NCBI GenBank assembly: GCA_009733575.1 | Contig: ML769430.1 | Location: 124,001 to 188,000, forward strand | Source: Gymnopus androsaceus JB14 | Taxonomy: Eukaryota > Basidiomycota > Agaricomycetes > Agaricales > Omphalotaceae | DNA: 64,000 nucleotides | Direction: 5' to 3' | Part shown: positions 1 through 11,456 of the stretch, in pieces | How the letters are laid out: each line of letters begins with the position of its first letter | How positions within the stretch are numbered: position 1 is the first letter of the stretch | Notes under the pieces: model-generated | Told to the model about the DNA's origin: nothing | What the model saw: the letters and a program-made list of their open reading frames with translations, nothing else | Databases searched by the model: none | Translations under genes and position numbers: made by a program

Positions 1-109
1 TGCCTCCGCTTCCCTCCCCTCCCTCGCTGCGCTCGGGGGGTCCCCCGGGCTGGGAAGTTGTCGGCAGGCACTCTAAAGCCTCGTTTGCGCTTATTTCGAT
101 AGGCGGAAA

Positions 110-231
110 CCCCTAACCCTAACCCCAACCCCTAACCGCTAACCCAGCATGTTTGGCAATGCCAGACTAGCTCTCTTATGTTAGGGTTCACCCTTCGGGC
201 GAACCCTAACGAGAGCTAGCCACGGCATTGC
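110..231. repeat. Telomere-like motifs and long inverted-repeat hairpin
   Basis: Positions 110-146 hold degenerate CCCTAA-type units. Directly after them, 156-231 forms a near-perfect inverted repeat. GCAATGCC and CTAGCTCTC on the left pair with GAGAGCTAG and GGCATTGC on the right, and the centre is a palindrome, GTTAGGGTTC with GAACCCTAAC. The hairpin centre itself carries TTAGGG. It could be a foldback MITE or a remnant of a telomere-healing or fusion event. No target duplication was clear. Confidence 0.55.
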
Positions 232-1124
232 GTAGAAAGAAAAATAAAAAATGCTTAAAATTGTACACATCAATGATTCGAACACTCATCGACAGGTATG
301 TAATTTATCACACATGGCTAATTTCGTAGCTGAGAATACCGCTTTACCATCAGGCGCATGTAAATTCCGTAATGTAATTTAACTACATTACATCACCGTG
401 GTTAGGTGTATTTAGGTGTATTACAAATTGTAGTAATTTGTAGAATAAGTTAAAACCGACAATTGTCATCATTTGTCAACAAGACTGGTGTCGTAGGTTG
501 GAATCGCAGTAGCGGCATCACCATGATTTGAAGTCGGGACTCGGTATTGTCCGAGTCGGAAATACAAAGATGCAACGGTAAGTCGAGATGAAGCCAGAGA
601 AAAACTGACCATTCGGAAGCTGAAATCCAGCGAAAGTACAGCTGTGAGAGGCTGATGCAACAGTCCTTGATCAAAATATTGTTTGAATGATGTGGATCTA
701 TGGTTGAATCAGATACTACTTAGTATAGAGAATGTTTTGACTGTTTCGATTACCGAGAGCATCGCTCAAGCAGTGATTACTTTGACCGCGCAATTGGATG
801 GGAGTTCAGAACGTTCAATGGACGCGTCATCATGTCATGGCAAAAATCGCGCGCGTCTAATGCCGTGTTTTAGACGCCTGCCGCTTCGCTCATCTGCTCG
901 AGGCTCTGTATCACTAGAGTCTGGACTACTCTCCCACGATTGGGCGGAGCTTGGGATTACCGACTGCAGCGATCATGAAGACTGCTTCGAAAATCCTCTC
1001 TTTGAGGCACCTTGCAATCAGCTGAATAGCAACTGTGCATTTTTCTTTGATCGCTCAGTCCGAAAGGACTCGCTTAGAGAATCCCACCAATACATGACAA
1101 CATGTAATACAAACAATTAAGTTC
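232..1124. other. Intergenic stretch without supported gene
   Basis: Only short unrelated open frames occur on either strand. None has recognisable protein similarity or a consistent splice chain. I see no RNA gene. Confidence 0.4.
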
Positions 1125-1461
1125 TAGGGATCCGCACCGTAACCGTATAATACGGTTTACGGGTACGGTTATACGGGTAGCCGTAACCGTCCCGTATGGC
1201 AAGCCGACGCGCCCGTATACGGTACGGCTTTATTACGGGTCGACAGCTCTTGAGGTGGGGGACATTTGGGCCACTTTGTGGGTCTTCAAACCGCTGAAAT
1301 AAACCATTTATTCAACATCCCTCGACATTGACCCAGTGTACCTCCCAAAATGACATACCGTATACGGCTTTTACGGGTGCTGCGAGCCGTCCCGTAACCG
1401 TACCGTAAGGCCTTAAAAAGGGACCCGTATTGACCGTAATTTATACGGTGCGGATCCCCTA
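1125..1461. mobile_element. hAT-like MITE with CCGTA subterminal repeats
   Basis: The ends are inverted copies: TAGGGATCCGCACCGTA on the left, and its complement with one extra base on the right. Both flanks are crowded with CCGTA/TACGG motifs in both orientations, the layout of subterminal transposase-binding repeats in hAT elements. At about 337 bp there is no room for a transposase, so the element is non-autonomous. A clean 8-bp target duplication was not seen. It sits about 100 bp upstream of the NACHT-WD40 start codon and may have altered that promoter. Confidence 0.65.
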
Positions 1462-1560
1462 CTTGAATTAACCTGCCCTTAACAGCCATGTGACAATCTT
1501 GAGAACTGTGACAGTGCGACAGCTGTCTCTTGCACCCGAACCACCACCATCATCTTGCAG

Positions 1561-4500
1561 ATGTTTGATCAAGCTCATGATTTTAACATCTATGATGGAC
1601 ATTTCAGTAATAATACATACTATGAGATATCTCAAGGTAAGAAAAATGGCAGCTATAAGTATGACAAACTGATTCATTGTTTAGATACTTTGAACAAACT
1701 GAATCCTGTTGAAAATGCCTCTTTCAAGGCTGACAACCACTCTCCTTGTCTCAAAGGAACCAGAACAGAACTCCTTGAAACTCTTTTGGAATGGGCTAAA
1801 GATCCCCACAGTCAACCCATCTTCTGGTTAAGTGGACTTGCTGGCACTGGTAAATCCACAATTGCTCAAAGCTTTTGTGAAATCTTGGAGAAACATAACT
1901 TGCTTGGTGGAAGTTTCTTTTGCTCCAGAGAGTCAGAAGACCGTCGAGAAGTGGGAAAAATTATTCCTACCTTAGCATATTTCTTGGCACAGCAACTCAA
2001 GCTGTACTATGACCAGATTATTCTTGCTTTGAAGGCAGATGCAACCTTGGCCTCCCAAGGAATCAAAAGGCAATTGGAGTCTTTATTCTTGCATCCATTG
2101 CAAAAGGTCAATTTCAATCAACATTGGCACCTCATCCTGGTCATAGATGCATTGGATGAATGTGCAGATATGGATGCAACTCAGAAAGTGCTTTCCATTT
2201 TGAGGATAATGCCAGCACAATTTTATTCACATATTCATGTCTTCATCTCCTGTAGGCCAGAATATTATATACAACAGGAATTTGAGAAGACTTTCAACAA
2301 AAACTTGTTTAAGCTCCATGACATAGAAAGTGAAATAGTTCAAAAGGATATTTTGCTATACTTGCAAAGGTCATTACATGACAAACCCATTTCTGAGAGT
2401 GAAATAATTCATTTATCAACACAGGCTGGCAAATTTTTTATCTATGCCTTTACTCAAGTGCAATATTTGAGGAAAGCTCCTGGTCAAGTAGCTCTAAAAT
2501 CCAGATTGGATGATCTTCTAAACAATAAGGTCATTGCTAAATCAATTGATGGCCTCTACAATCTTCTCTTGACAAAAGCAGCTGACTGCTTGGAAGCTGA
2601 TGAGAAGGAGGATGGAAAATACTTTGTAAATTTGATTGTTGCTCTATCTGACCCATTGTCACAACATGCATTATCTGAGCTGTGGAAACCTTGCGATGTC
2701 GATCCATTTAGATCAATCCTTGATATTCCTGAGTCTGAAAAGGCACCTATACATATCTTCCATGCATCATTTCCAGATTATATTTTGGACAAAGGCCGAT
2801 GCCATGAGGCATTTTACTGTGATTCAGATAATATTCAGCGAACAATGACTTTGGCATGTATTAAGCAGATGAACAAAAATCTGAAGTACAACATATGTAA
2901 CATGGGCATAAAGGACAATGTATCACTCTTCTCCAAAGCAAAAATTTCTTTGCCTCTACTATATAGCTGTAAATATTGGACATTTCACTTGACAAAATGC
3001 AAGAGTCTTTCAAGTGCAATATTAGTGCAGTTAGAGAAATTCGTTAAAGGATATTTCTTCTTTTGGATGGAAACTATTTGCATTCTGGAAGTCATAGAGA
3101 GTGCAATATTGGGATTAAAAGATGCTTTCAGCTGGTTTCAGGTAATGTTTGAATTGTGAAGTATAATACTACATAATGACTGATTTATACTTTAAATTAC
3201 AGCAATATAAAGATAAAAGATCAAAATATGTTCAGTCCATTATGTATGAGAGTCAAAGATTCTTGCAATCAATTGTTAGCCTTATAAAAAATTATCCACT
3301 ACAGTTATATTCTTCTGGATTAGCTTGGCTACCCAAGGACTCAGCTTTGCAGGACATCCGAAGTATCTGTAAAGACGCCATTCCGAAGGTGATTCATGGC
3401 CTAGAAGATACTTGGAATGCATGTGAGGTCATTATAAGAGATGCAGATGTGATAAAATGTGTTGAGTTTTCACCAGATGGTAAACATGTGATGTCTGGGT
3501 CTACTCATGCCATTTGTATGTGGAATGTTGTTACTGGACAGCAGATCCAACAACTTGAATGCCATGACACAATCCTTTCCATTGCCTTCTCACCAGATGG
3601 CAAAATGGTGTCTGGGTCCATGGACAAAGCCATTTGTATTTGGGCTATAGCTACTGGCCAGAAGATTCAAACAATTCAATGCCATGATGGTTCTGTGTTC
3701 TCAGTAGCATTCTCCCCAGATAGCAAACAGCTGATATCTGGATCTGAAAACACAATGTGTGTTTGGAATCCAGTCATTGGCCAGCAGATTCAAAAACTTG
3801 AAGGTCATGCAGACTGTGTGTCCTGTGTGGCATTTTCACCAGATGGAAAACAAGTGGTGTCTGGATCTAAAGATAAAACAGTCTGTATCTGGAATGTGGG
3901 TATAGGAAAGCAAATTCAAAAACTAAAAGGTCATTCAAACTATGTCAACTCTGTGGCATTTTCTACAAATGGCAAGAAAGTTGTATCTGGTTCTGATGAT
4001 GCAACAATATGTATCTGGAATGCAATTACTGGAATGCAAGTTCAAAAACTTGCAGGTCATTCACATGGGGTAATTTCTGTGGCATTCTCCCCCAATAGTC
4101 AAGAAGTAGTGTCTGGATCATGGGATACCACAGTTCGTATTTGGGATATATCTACTGGAAAGCAGACTCAAATTCATGAAGATCATTCTGGTGGGGTGAA
4201 ATCTGTCAGATTCTCATCAGATGGGGAAAAAGTGGTCTCCGGTTCAACTGATTGCACAGTTAGAATCAGAAATATAGCTACTAGACAATATCATCCAAAG
4301 TTGGAAGATCAGTCAGATAGTACACCTAGATCTCAGAATAAAATAGCTCATATCTGGAATGTTATCACTGGGAAAGAGATTAAAAAACTTGAAGGCCATT
4401 CTGGTTCAGTAGCATGTTTAGCATTCTCATCTGATGGCAAAAAAGTTGCCTCTGGCTCTTGGGATAGCACAGTTTGTATTTGGAATGCTGTAACTGGAAA

Positions 4501-5214
4501 GCTGATTCAACAACTTGAAGGCCACTCAGATTGGTTGTGTTCTGTAGAATTTTCACTGGATAGCATGCAGGTCGCGTCTGGCTCTCGGGATAACACAATC
4601 TGTATCTGGAGTGTTGATACTGGCAAGCTGATCCAAAAACTTCGAGGCCATCTTGATTGGGTGAATTCTGTTGCATTCTCACCAGATGGTAAACAAGTTA
4701 TATCTGGCTCTGATGATGAAACAGCCTGCATTTGGTCAATAGCTACAGGCAAACTGATCCAATTGCTTACTGGTCATTCTCGTTCCATAAAATTTGTTGC
4801 ATTTTCATTAGATGGAAAGCATGCATTGTCTTTCTCAAAAAAAGACACTGTGAACGGAACAGTCATCATCTGGGATGCATCTAACTGGATGCAGATTCAT
4901 TGTTTTGAAGCTAATATAATTGAGATGCCTAATCCAAAAATATTTTTTCCAATACCTGAAGTTTCAACTCTCAAAGGTGACTAAACTTTTGGCAATTAAA
5001 TTTATTTGCTGAATTTATTACTTTAGAAACATATACCTATAATTATGATTCACATTTCCTTGAATTATACACCCAAGATTCTAGTTCTGTGGAACTTTGG
5101 ATTTCACCGGAATATCAGCAAATCGAAACCCTTATTCGACATGAATTTACAGTTTCCTTTGGCTGTGATTCTGGTGCTGTTGTAATTATTCAGATGCCAG
5201 TCACTTGGGAATGA
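1561..5214 (+). CDS. NACHT-WD40 (NLR-like STAND NTPase) protein
   Basis: Predicted signal-transducing NTPase of the fungal NLR-like class; relatives act in non-self recognition and heterokaryon incompatibility. I join three exons: 1561-3141, 3203-4976 and 5027-5214. The introns are 61 and 50 bp with GT-AG ends and phase that closes exactly, giving about 1,180 residues. Residues 92-100 are a Walker A (GLAGTGKST) and 191-201 a Walker B (LILVIDALDEC). The start FDQAHDFNIYDG is typical of the basidiomycete family. The second exon holds about 11 WD40 repeats, one of them degenerate. The third exon adds about 62 residues ending in VTWE. An AG lies directly before the ATG, so an upstream exon is possible. 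The hAT-like MITE just upstream may have truncated the 5' region. Confidence 0.85.
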
Positions 5215-6290
5215 AAGTCTCACATCAGCAAAAGGTCAAATTACTTCTGGGACTTGTTGGAATATCAAAGGTATTTTTACTTTGTACTATCTATGGAATG
5301 CTTGCTTATAGTCTCTGCATTGATCAAATCCTTTTGTACTAACACCTCATACACGACATCTTACTCTCTCAAGGTATCTACATATGTTCTCATGTAGTAG
5401 CCACAGATTTTCTTGCAGTAGCCACCTACTATTTATACCTATATGACATTGCTAGCTAGGACTTGTATATAAAGCCTAAATACTTACTGTACAATAACAA
5501 GTGGTCTTTTTGTCCCCATCAATCTGTGTGATTGTTTTACTAAGTGCCATGTGCATTTACTGCTGCTACTTCCTTTTTAGGGTATATCTCTAATAGGTTA
5601 TGGGCCCTGCCCTTAACCATTGACACACTATAGTGGTATAACCCTTGTTCATGTCACAGAGGATTAATTCACTGCCACCAGTAACATGAAGAACTGCATC
5701 TGGCCAAGCTGCAGCAGCAGCTGCATCTAAACAGACACCACCACCCCCATAACCTCCTGCCACAGACCCAAAAGCTCACTGTGCATGTGAACCACATGTT
5801 TATGTTATTGACAATATCCTAGATAGGTATCCAAACCCCAGCAGTGGCAAGTAGGCAGAGTGCAAGAAGCAACCTTGCCCAAATCAATACAATGTTTCAT
5901 GGAACAAAGAATATGAACCATTTGCCAGGCCAATCAAAAAAAGCCAAGAAGAGGCTATCAGAACCCATTTAGCCCACATTGCTATATTACCAAGCAAACG
6001 ACCAGTAGCATCATCCTCATCCTCCCAAAGACCCACTCATGCACCACAGCAGCTCCAACTCCCCAAACACCAGCTCCATTACCAAAACCAGAACCTACTC
6101 CTATCCCCCAGCTTACTGCACAACAAGATTGACCAACCAACCTTCCACATCAATCTCTATCACCAGATCCAGATCCAGATCCTAGACCACCAGACACTTT
6201 AGTTACAGATCCAGATTCTGATGATGACAGCATGTCAAAAGCATTGAAAGCCTTCGATAAGGTAGTCTCGAGAATCCAGACTCAAATGAT
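5215..6290 (+). pseudogene. Decayed coding sequence between the WD40 genes
   Basis: From about 5,700 to 6,120 one forward frame reads as protein-like sequence broken by stops. Segments include HVYVIDNILDRYPNPSSGK and YNVSWNKEYEPFARPIKKS, followed by a Pro/Ser/Gln-rich tail. The regular composition suggests a once-coding exon, perhaps of a retroelement or an unknown protein. I do not recognise the family. 5,215-5,640 shows nothing else. Confidence 0.35.
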
Positions 6291-6409
6291 ACTATGTATG
6301 TAGAAAGGACACCCCATTTATACTTAAGTATTATTCCATTTTGGAAGAACAGTTTGCAATTTAAGCCTCAAGTAAAAAAGAGGTTGAGGATACAAAAGCA
6401 AGTACAAAG

Positions 6410-7995
6410 TCAGATCACTCATATAATATTGAATGGACACAATCATTGTGTAAATTCAGTGGCCTTTTCACCTGATGAAACAAGAGTTGTATCTGGCTCT
6501 GCTGATAAAACTGTAAGGATCTGGGATGCCACTGTCACTGGTGCTCAGATAGGTGATCCTCTGGAAGGCCATGATGATTCAGTTCTTTCTGTAGCCTTTT
6601 CACTGGATGGAACTAGGATTGTCTCTGGCTCTGATGACAAGAAGCTGAGGATCTGGGATGCAAGCACAAGTGCTCAGATTGGTGATCCTCTGGAAGGACA
6701 TGGTGATTGTGTCAATTCAGTGGCCTTTTCACCTGATGAAACCAGAATTGTTTCTGGCTCTGATGATAAGACACTGATGATCTGGGATACCACCACTGGT
6801 GCTCAGCTAGGTGATCCTCTGGAAGGTCATGGCTATTGTGTCAATTCAGTGGCCTTTTCATATGATGGAACCAGAATTGTGTCTGGCTCTGCTGCCAAGA
6901 CACTAAGGATCTGGGATGCCACAACTGGTGTTCAGATTGGTGATCCTCTGGAAGGTCATAATACTTATTGTGTCTATTCAGTGGCCTTTTCACATAATGG
7001 AACCAGGATAGTGTCTGGCTCTATGGATAACACAGTAAGGATCTGGGATGCTACCACTAGTACTCAGATAGGTAATCCTCTGGAAGGTCATGTTGATTCA
7101 GTTATGTCAGTAGCCTTTTCACCAGATGGAACAAGGATTGTGTCTGGTTCTAAGGATAGGACAGTAAGGATCTGGGATGCCACCACTGGTGTTCAGATAT
7201 GTAATCCTCTAGAAGGACATGACAGCCATGTCTCTTCAGTGGCCTTTGCACCTGATGGAACCCAAATTGTGTCTGGATCTGATGACAATACAATAAGGAT
7301 CTGGGATGCAATGACTGGTGCTCAGAATGATGATTCTCTGGAAGGTCATCATGATTGGGTCCATTCAATGGCCTTTTCACTTGATGGAGCCAGAATTGTG
7401 TCTGGCTCTAGGGATAAGACCATCAGGATCTGGGATGCCACCACTGGTGCTCAGATAGGTAATCCTCTGGAAGGTCATGATGATTATGTCCATGCAGTGG
7501 CCTTTTCACCTGATGGAACAAGGACTATTTCTGGCTCTGGTGATAAGACAGTAAGAATCTGGGATGCCACTACTGGTGCTCAGACAGGTGAACCTCTAGA
7601 GGGTCATGTCTATTCAGTCAATTCAGCAGCCTTTTCACCTGATGGAACAAGGATTGTGTCTGGCTCTATGGATGAGACAGTAAGGATCTGGGATACTGTG
7701 ACTGGCACTCAGATAGGTAATCCTCTGGAAGGTCATGATGATTTTGTCCGCGCAGTGGCCTTTTCACCTGATGGAACCAGAGTTGTGTCTGGTTCTTGTG
7801 ATAAGACATTAATGATCTGGGATGCCACCACTGGTGATCAGACAGGTGATCCTCTGGAAGGTCATGATGATTATATTCAATCAGTGGCTTTTTCCCCTGA
7901 CAGAACAAAGATTGTTTCTGGCTCTTCTGACAAGACAGTAAGGATTTGGGATGCCACCACTGGTGCTCAGATAGTTGATCCTCTGGAAGACCACA
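6410..7995 (+). repeat. Tandem 129-nt WD40-coding repeats
   Basis: Twelve consecutive units of about 129 nt (one with 3 extra nt) carry nearly unchanged blocks such as GTGGCCTTTTCACCTGATGG and AGGATCTGGGATGCCACCAC. Conservation at the nucleotide level, including silent positions, indicates recent amplification or gene conversion within the array. Confidence 0.85.
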
Positions 7996-8003
7996 ATGAT
8001 TCA

Positions 8004-8523
8004 TAGGGTTTTAAGGTCCAATTCAATTCAGTTTATTTGCCAAATTTTCAATGAATCATGAATTGCACCAGTGCAAGATTTTTTGAAACCTGGATGAACT
8101 GTAAACTGGCACTGGTTTAAATGGTCCATCAGTGCAATCTTTAGCAGTGCATTTTTCAGTGCAGTTCAATGCAATTCACAATTTAAACTGGCTTGAACTG
8201 GTCATTCTTATATCTAAAGATAGAGTACCTCAGCATAATAATGCCAACCCAGCTGGTAATTGTCCTGTTTATCATGTATATACTATTGGAAATGTAATTT
8301 CAGCATGATAAGAGTGCTCAAAGCTCTGTTTGTATTAATATTAATTTGCACAGATTTAAACTGATGCAAGGCAGTTTAAGTAATTTTTAAAAATTGAATG
8401 CACCATGAACTGGCACTGATTTAAACTGTGCATCAGTGCAGCCTTCAGCAGTGCATTTTGCAGTGCAATCCAATGCAATTCACAGTTTATTTGCAGTTCA
8501 TTGAATTGGACCTTAAAACTCTA
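8004..8523. mobile_element. hAT MITE inserted in WD40 gene, 8-bp target duplication
   Basis: The element starts TAGGGTTTTAAGGTCC and ends with the inverted form (TAGAGTTTTAAGGTCC on the opposite strand). It is flanked by perfect 8-bp copies of ATGATTCA at 7996-8003 and 8524-8531. An 8-bp duplication is the hAT hallmark. At 520 bp it has no coding capacity. Inside, two imperfect direct repeats (about 8105-8185 and 8411-8490) carry clusters of CAGTGCA. Removing it restores the host WD40 frame exactly. Confidence 0.92.
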
Positions 8524-9089
8524 ATGATTCAGTTCTTTCCATGGCTTTTTCACTTGATAGCACTAGGGATGTCTCTGGCTCTGATGATAATTCACTAAGG
8601 ATCTGGGGTGACTCCCTAATACCATGCAACACAGTTGCATACCACCATCAACTATCACAAGGTAGTGTTCCAATTCATTCTTTTATAATTGTTTTCTAAC
8701 TGTATGTGTCATAGCACATAATAAATGGAGTCTGTCAAATGATGGATGGATTACTTTTCCCAATTACCCTCATGGTATATTTTGGATTCCTCCCCAGTTT
8801 TGCAAACCCCTATGGCTTCCTCAGAACACATGCATTATATCTCAGGCAGGATACACTAAGCTATCCTTTCAAGGTTGTGTATATGGGGAAGAATGGTTCC
8901 ATTGTGTTGAATAATGTGTTGTTGACTCCTGATCTTGTCCCCAATTGGAAAAAAAAAACCACCCTATAACTATACTAGGAACCTAAGTATGTATGTAGTT
9001 CACAGAGCAGTTTTTCGCACCAACATACACTTCCCCATTACTGTACAGTGTATTATTTCAGTAGTAAGTACTTGCAAGTTTCACAAATG

Positions 9090-10113
9090 TACTGTACCGT
9101 TTCAACCAAAAGTTCACGGTATGTGACCCACAGCACTCATAGAGCCCATAGCAAGGTACCCCTCTGTACAGAACTGTGGGATGCTACTAATGGGTTGCTG
9201 TGGATCGCTGTGGATTTCGTGGGAACGCTACTCATCAGGGTTCTATTCAATACATATATATTACTCCTTTGTATTATTTTGTTGGCTTCGCGTGCAGTTA
9301 AAACCAGACCAAAATAATGCTAAAATCATATTGTATTCTTCATGCTCAAAGTACTAGTAATGAAGTATAGTAAGTAGTGTAGCGAAAATAGTAGAATGAC
9401 TAGTACAACTACTGTACTATTAGCAGTGATGATATAAGTTAAGTATAAGTGGCACAGTGGTATGAGGGCCACCGTGAGCTTGACCGTGAGTGTCCAAAGT
9501 GACCCAGAATCAAACTGGGGAAAAAAATGGAACTTAGGGAGGTTGCGCGATGATGCATTGAGTCTTATGTAGTGCTCGCAGGAGAGAATGACAGCTGTCA
9601 ATGTGTTGACAGCTAACTTGAATTCTCAGCAATCCCACAGAGCTCGTAGAAGCTCACAGGAACTCATAGAGCTCATAGAACTTCACAGTTCTGTACAGAA
9701 CTGTGAAGTTCTATGAGTTCCTGTGAGCTTCTATGAGCTCTGTGGCCAACACCCAGGTTTTTCTGATGCATGACATGCCCTGTTCACAATTTTTGGTGTT
9801 CACAGATGGAAGTGAGCTGTGACATAGCCATGAACAGTTCACTTGTGCAGTGTGTAGGGGTTCACTGAACCACTGCACAAGTGCCCATTAACTTGTTAAC
9901 TTATTTTTGGAGTCATTTCTGGCTTGTTTGCAGGTAGACTGAGCTAAATTTGAATTTCCTCAGCATTTTTGGACTGTTTTTTGAGGAATTTTTTTTTCTG
10001 TTTTGGTTGTCACAGTGTTCACAACCCAGAGTGACCGGTGACAGTCTGCTGTGAACTGTTCATTTTGGGTTGATGTGACCCGTGACTGAACTTTTGGTTG
10101 AAACGGTACAGTA
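9090..10113. mobile_element. 1-kb inverted-repeat element with nested foldback
   Basis: The ends are long inverted repeats beginning ACTGTACCGTTTCAACC, followed by AAAAGTTCA and a shared GTGACCC block. Both ends are flanked by TA. No transposase is encoded. A separate foldback element (9626-9768) and a fragment resembling the arm of another foldback (about 9147-9180) lie inside, so it was itself a landing site. The 8915-9089 flank is only the 3' region of the WD40 gene. Confidence 0.6.
9626..9768. mobile_element. Foldback MITE copy A
   Basis: A 111-bp palindrome (9635-9745) rich in CACAG, GAGCTC and GTAGAAG is followed by the terminus CACCCAGGTTTTTCTGATG. The left terminus is eroded to TCAGCAATCCC. 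It belongs to the family whose complete terminus is CATCAGCAAAACCTGGGTG. Confidence 0.65.
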
Positions 10114-10362
10114 TGCAATCTTGGACTACACTTTCTTGACACTTTCTTCCTCCTGCCTTTAGGCTCTCCCAAACTGACTATCTAAATCATTATCCTTGCC
10201 TAGCCTAGCTGGGACTGTTTAATCTAACCCACACTTTTATCCCTCATCCAGTTCATAAAATGAGTATAAATAAATCAAATCAGTGAAGAAACATATGTAG
10301 ATTCCATACCACTACCTCCCACTCTTTTATTCTATTGTCACACCCTTTGTAAGTGTTTGGTA

Positions 10363-10540
10363 CATCAGCAAAACCTGGGTGATCCCATAGCAAGGTCCCC
10401 TTCTGTGCAGCTCTGCACAGTTCTGTACAGCAACTGATCTATATCAATTCCCGATCAATTGCTGTACAGCTCTGTACAGAGCTGTACAGAGCTGCACAGA
10501 GGGGGACCTTGCTATGGCGAACACCCAGGTTTTGCTGATG
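10363..10540. mobile_element. Foldback MITE copy B (complete)
   Basis: The best copy of the family: perfect 19-bp terminal inverted repeats CATCAGCAAAACCTGGGTG, a TA on each side, and an inner inverted repeat (CCATAGCAAGGTCCCC with its complement) around CTGTACAGAGCTG motifs. Length is 178 bp with no coding capacity. TA target duplications suggest a Tc1/mariner-like mobiliser. Confidence 0.75.
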
Positions 10541-11233
10541 TAAGTGTTGTCACCTAGGACTGCCTGTGCATTGTGAGTCGATTGGACCAGTTCTGACAAC
10601 ATAACAACAACCATATTACCTGGTAAATGGCTAACTTGTCTTAGTTGGAGTCGGAATTGAGATGTGGAATACTGTAATGATTCAGCGAGAATCGAGAGTT
10701 CAAGGAAACCTAAGTTTAGTTAGTGCCAAGTAACTTGAATAATGACCTGAAATACCTCTTCGCGTCGATGAGCTTTCACTTCTATTGTCGTCGAAGTTGG
10801 AAGTCGAATCAGTGAGCTTGCGCGTCTACTGGGCGGCTTCCGTCAATCTTACGTTCACACGTGAAGATTAAACAAAGGGTACTTGTATTTGGTCAAAGAG
10901 TTAGTTAAAGTTACATTCGGGATGTTCTATTCTTTAAGTATTGTTACTGTATGTACTTATAGAAAGTTATAGAAGGTCAAAGAAAGGAAAGGAATATTCT
11001 TCATAACTGAGTCAGTGAGGAATGACTCTGCTGAGGGACTGTCAACTAACCTATCAGATGTCAAGGTCCCATCACAAATACCTGATTATTCTTGTGGCTC
11101 AGTCTCTCTACAAGTCAGAATTGTCTTCCTGGCACCAGGCATTCCACTGACTAGCAGCCAATGCTTTGAAACAAAGCTCTATGATACCCGGACCGCATTG
11201 GAGACCTTGGAAATTAACAATATAAGATTGCAA
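10541..11233. other. Intergenic stretch without supported gene
   Basis: No open frame with protein-like content or splice pattern was found on either strand. Confidence 0.35.
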
Positions 11234-11456
11234 CATCAGCAAAACCTGGATATTCTCCAGAGCTCTCCAGAGCACCCAGAGCACCCAGAGCTTCTGGAGC
11301 AGCCAAAGCAAGGGTAGTTCCAGAGTGCTCCAGAGAGCTATGAAACCCCTTAGTAACCATGAACGTCTGCAAAACCTGGGTGTCTGGCTAAGCAAGGTAG
11401 GGTCTCCAGAGCGCTCTGTAGCTCTCTGGAGCATGAAAACCCAGGTTTCACTGATG
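11234..11456. mobile_element. Foldback MITE copies C (tandem or nested)
   Basis: A left terminus at 11234 (CATCAGCAAAACCTGG) is followed at about 11366 by a second one (GTCTGCAAAACCTGGGTG). A single right terminus ends at 11456 (CCCAGGTTTCACTGATG). The interior is built of CTCCAGAG/CTCTGGAG palindromes. The structure reads as one copy inserted next to, or into, another. Confidence 0.6.

Larger units (their letters stand above)
6294..8914 (+). pseudogene. WD40-repeat NLR-like gene split by a MITE
   Basis: An open frame at 6294-8006 encodes 12 near-identical WD40 repeats of about 43 residues (GH..VNSVAFSPDGTRIVSGS..KTVRIWDATTGAQ) plus the start of a 13th. It stops one codon into a MITE. The 13th repeat resumes at 8,532 in the same frame, runs to 8661, then through a 53-bp intron (8662-8714) to a last exon ending at 8914. 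That last exon encodes SNDGWITFPNYPHGIFWIPP, which resembles the C-terminal block of basidiomycete NACHT-WD40 proteins as I recall them. The N-terminal TPHLYLSIIPFW resembles the linker normally placed after NACHT, but no NACHT domain lies upstream. The locus is thus a 5'-truncated and transposon-interrupted NLR relative. A shortened protein ending in repeat 13 could still be made. Confidence 0.8.

Noticed and set aside
683..1120. 145-codon plus frame near the left end
   Set aside because: No recognisable motif, odd composition and no splice support; kept as intergenic.
4380..4752. Minus-strand frames over the WD40 repeats (also 7150-8004)
   Set aside because: They are repetitive antisense mirrors of the WD40 codons, not independent genes.
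6410..7995. Regularly spaced repeats suggesting a CRISPR-like array
   Set aside because: The unit is 129 nt, in frame throughout and encodes canonical WD40 motifs in a eukaryotic context.
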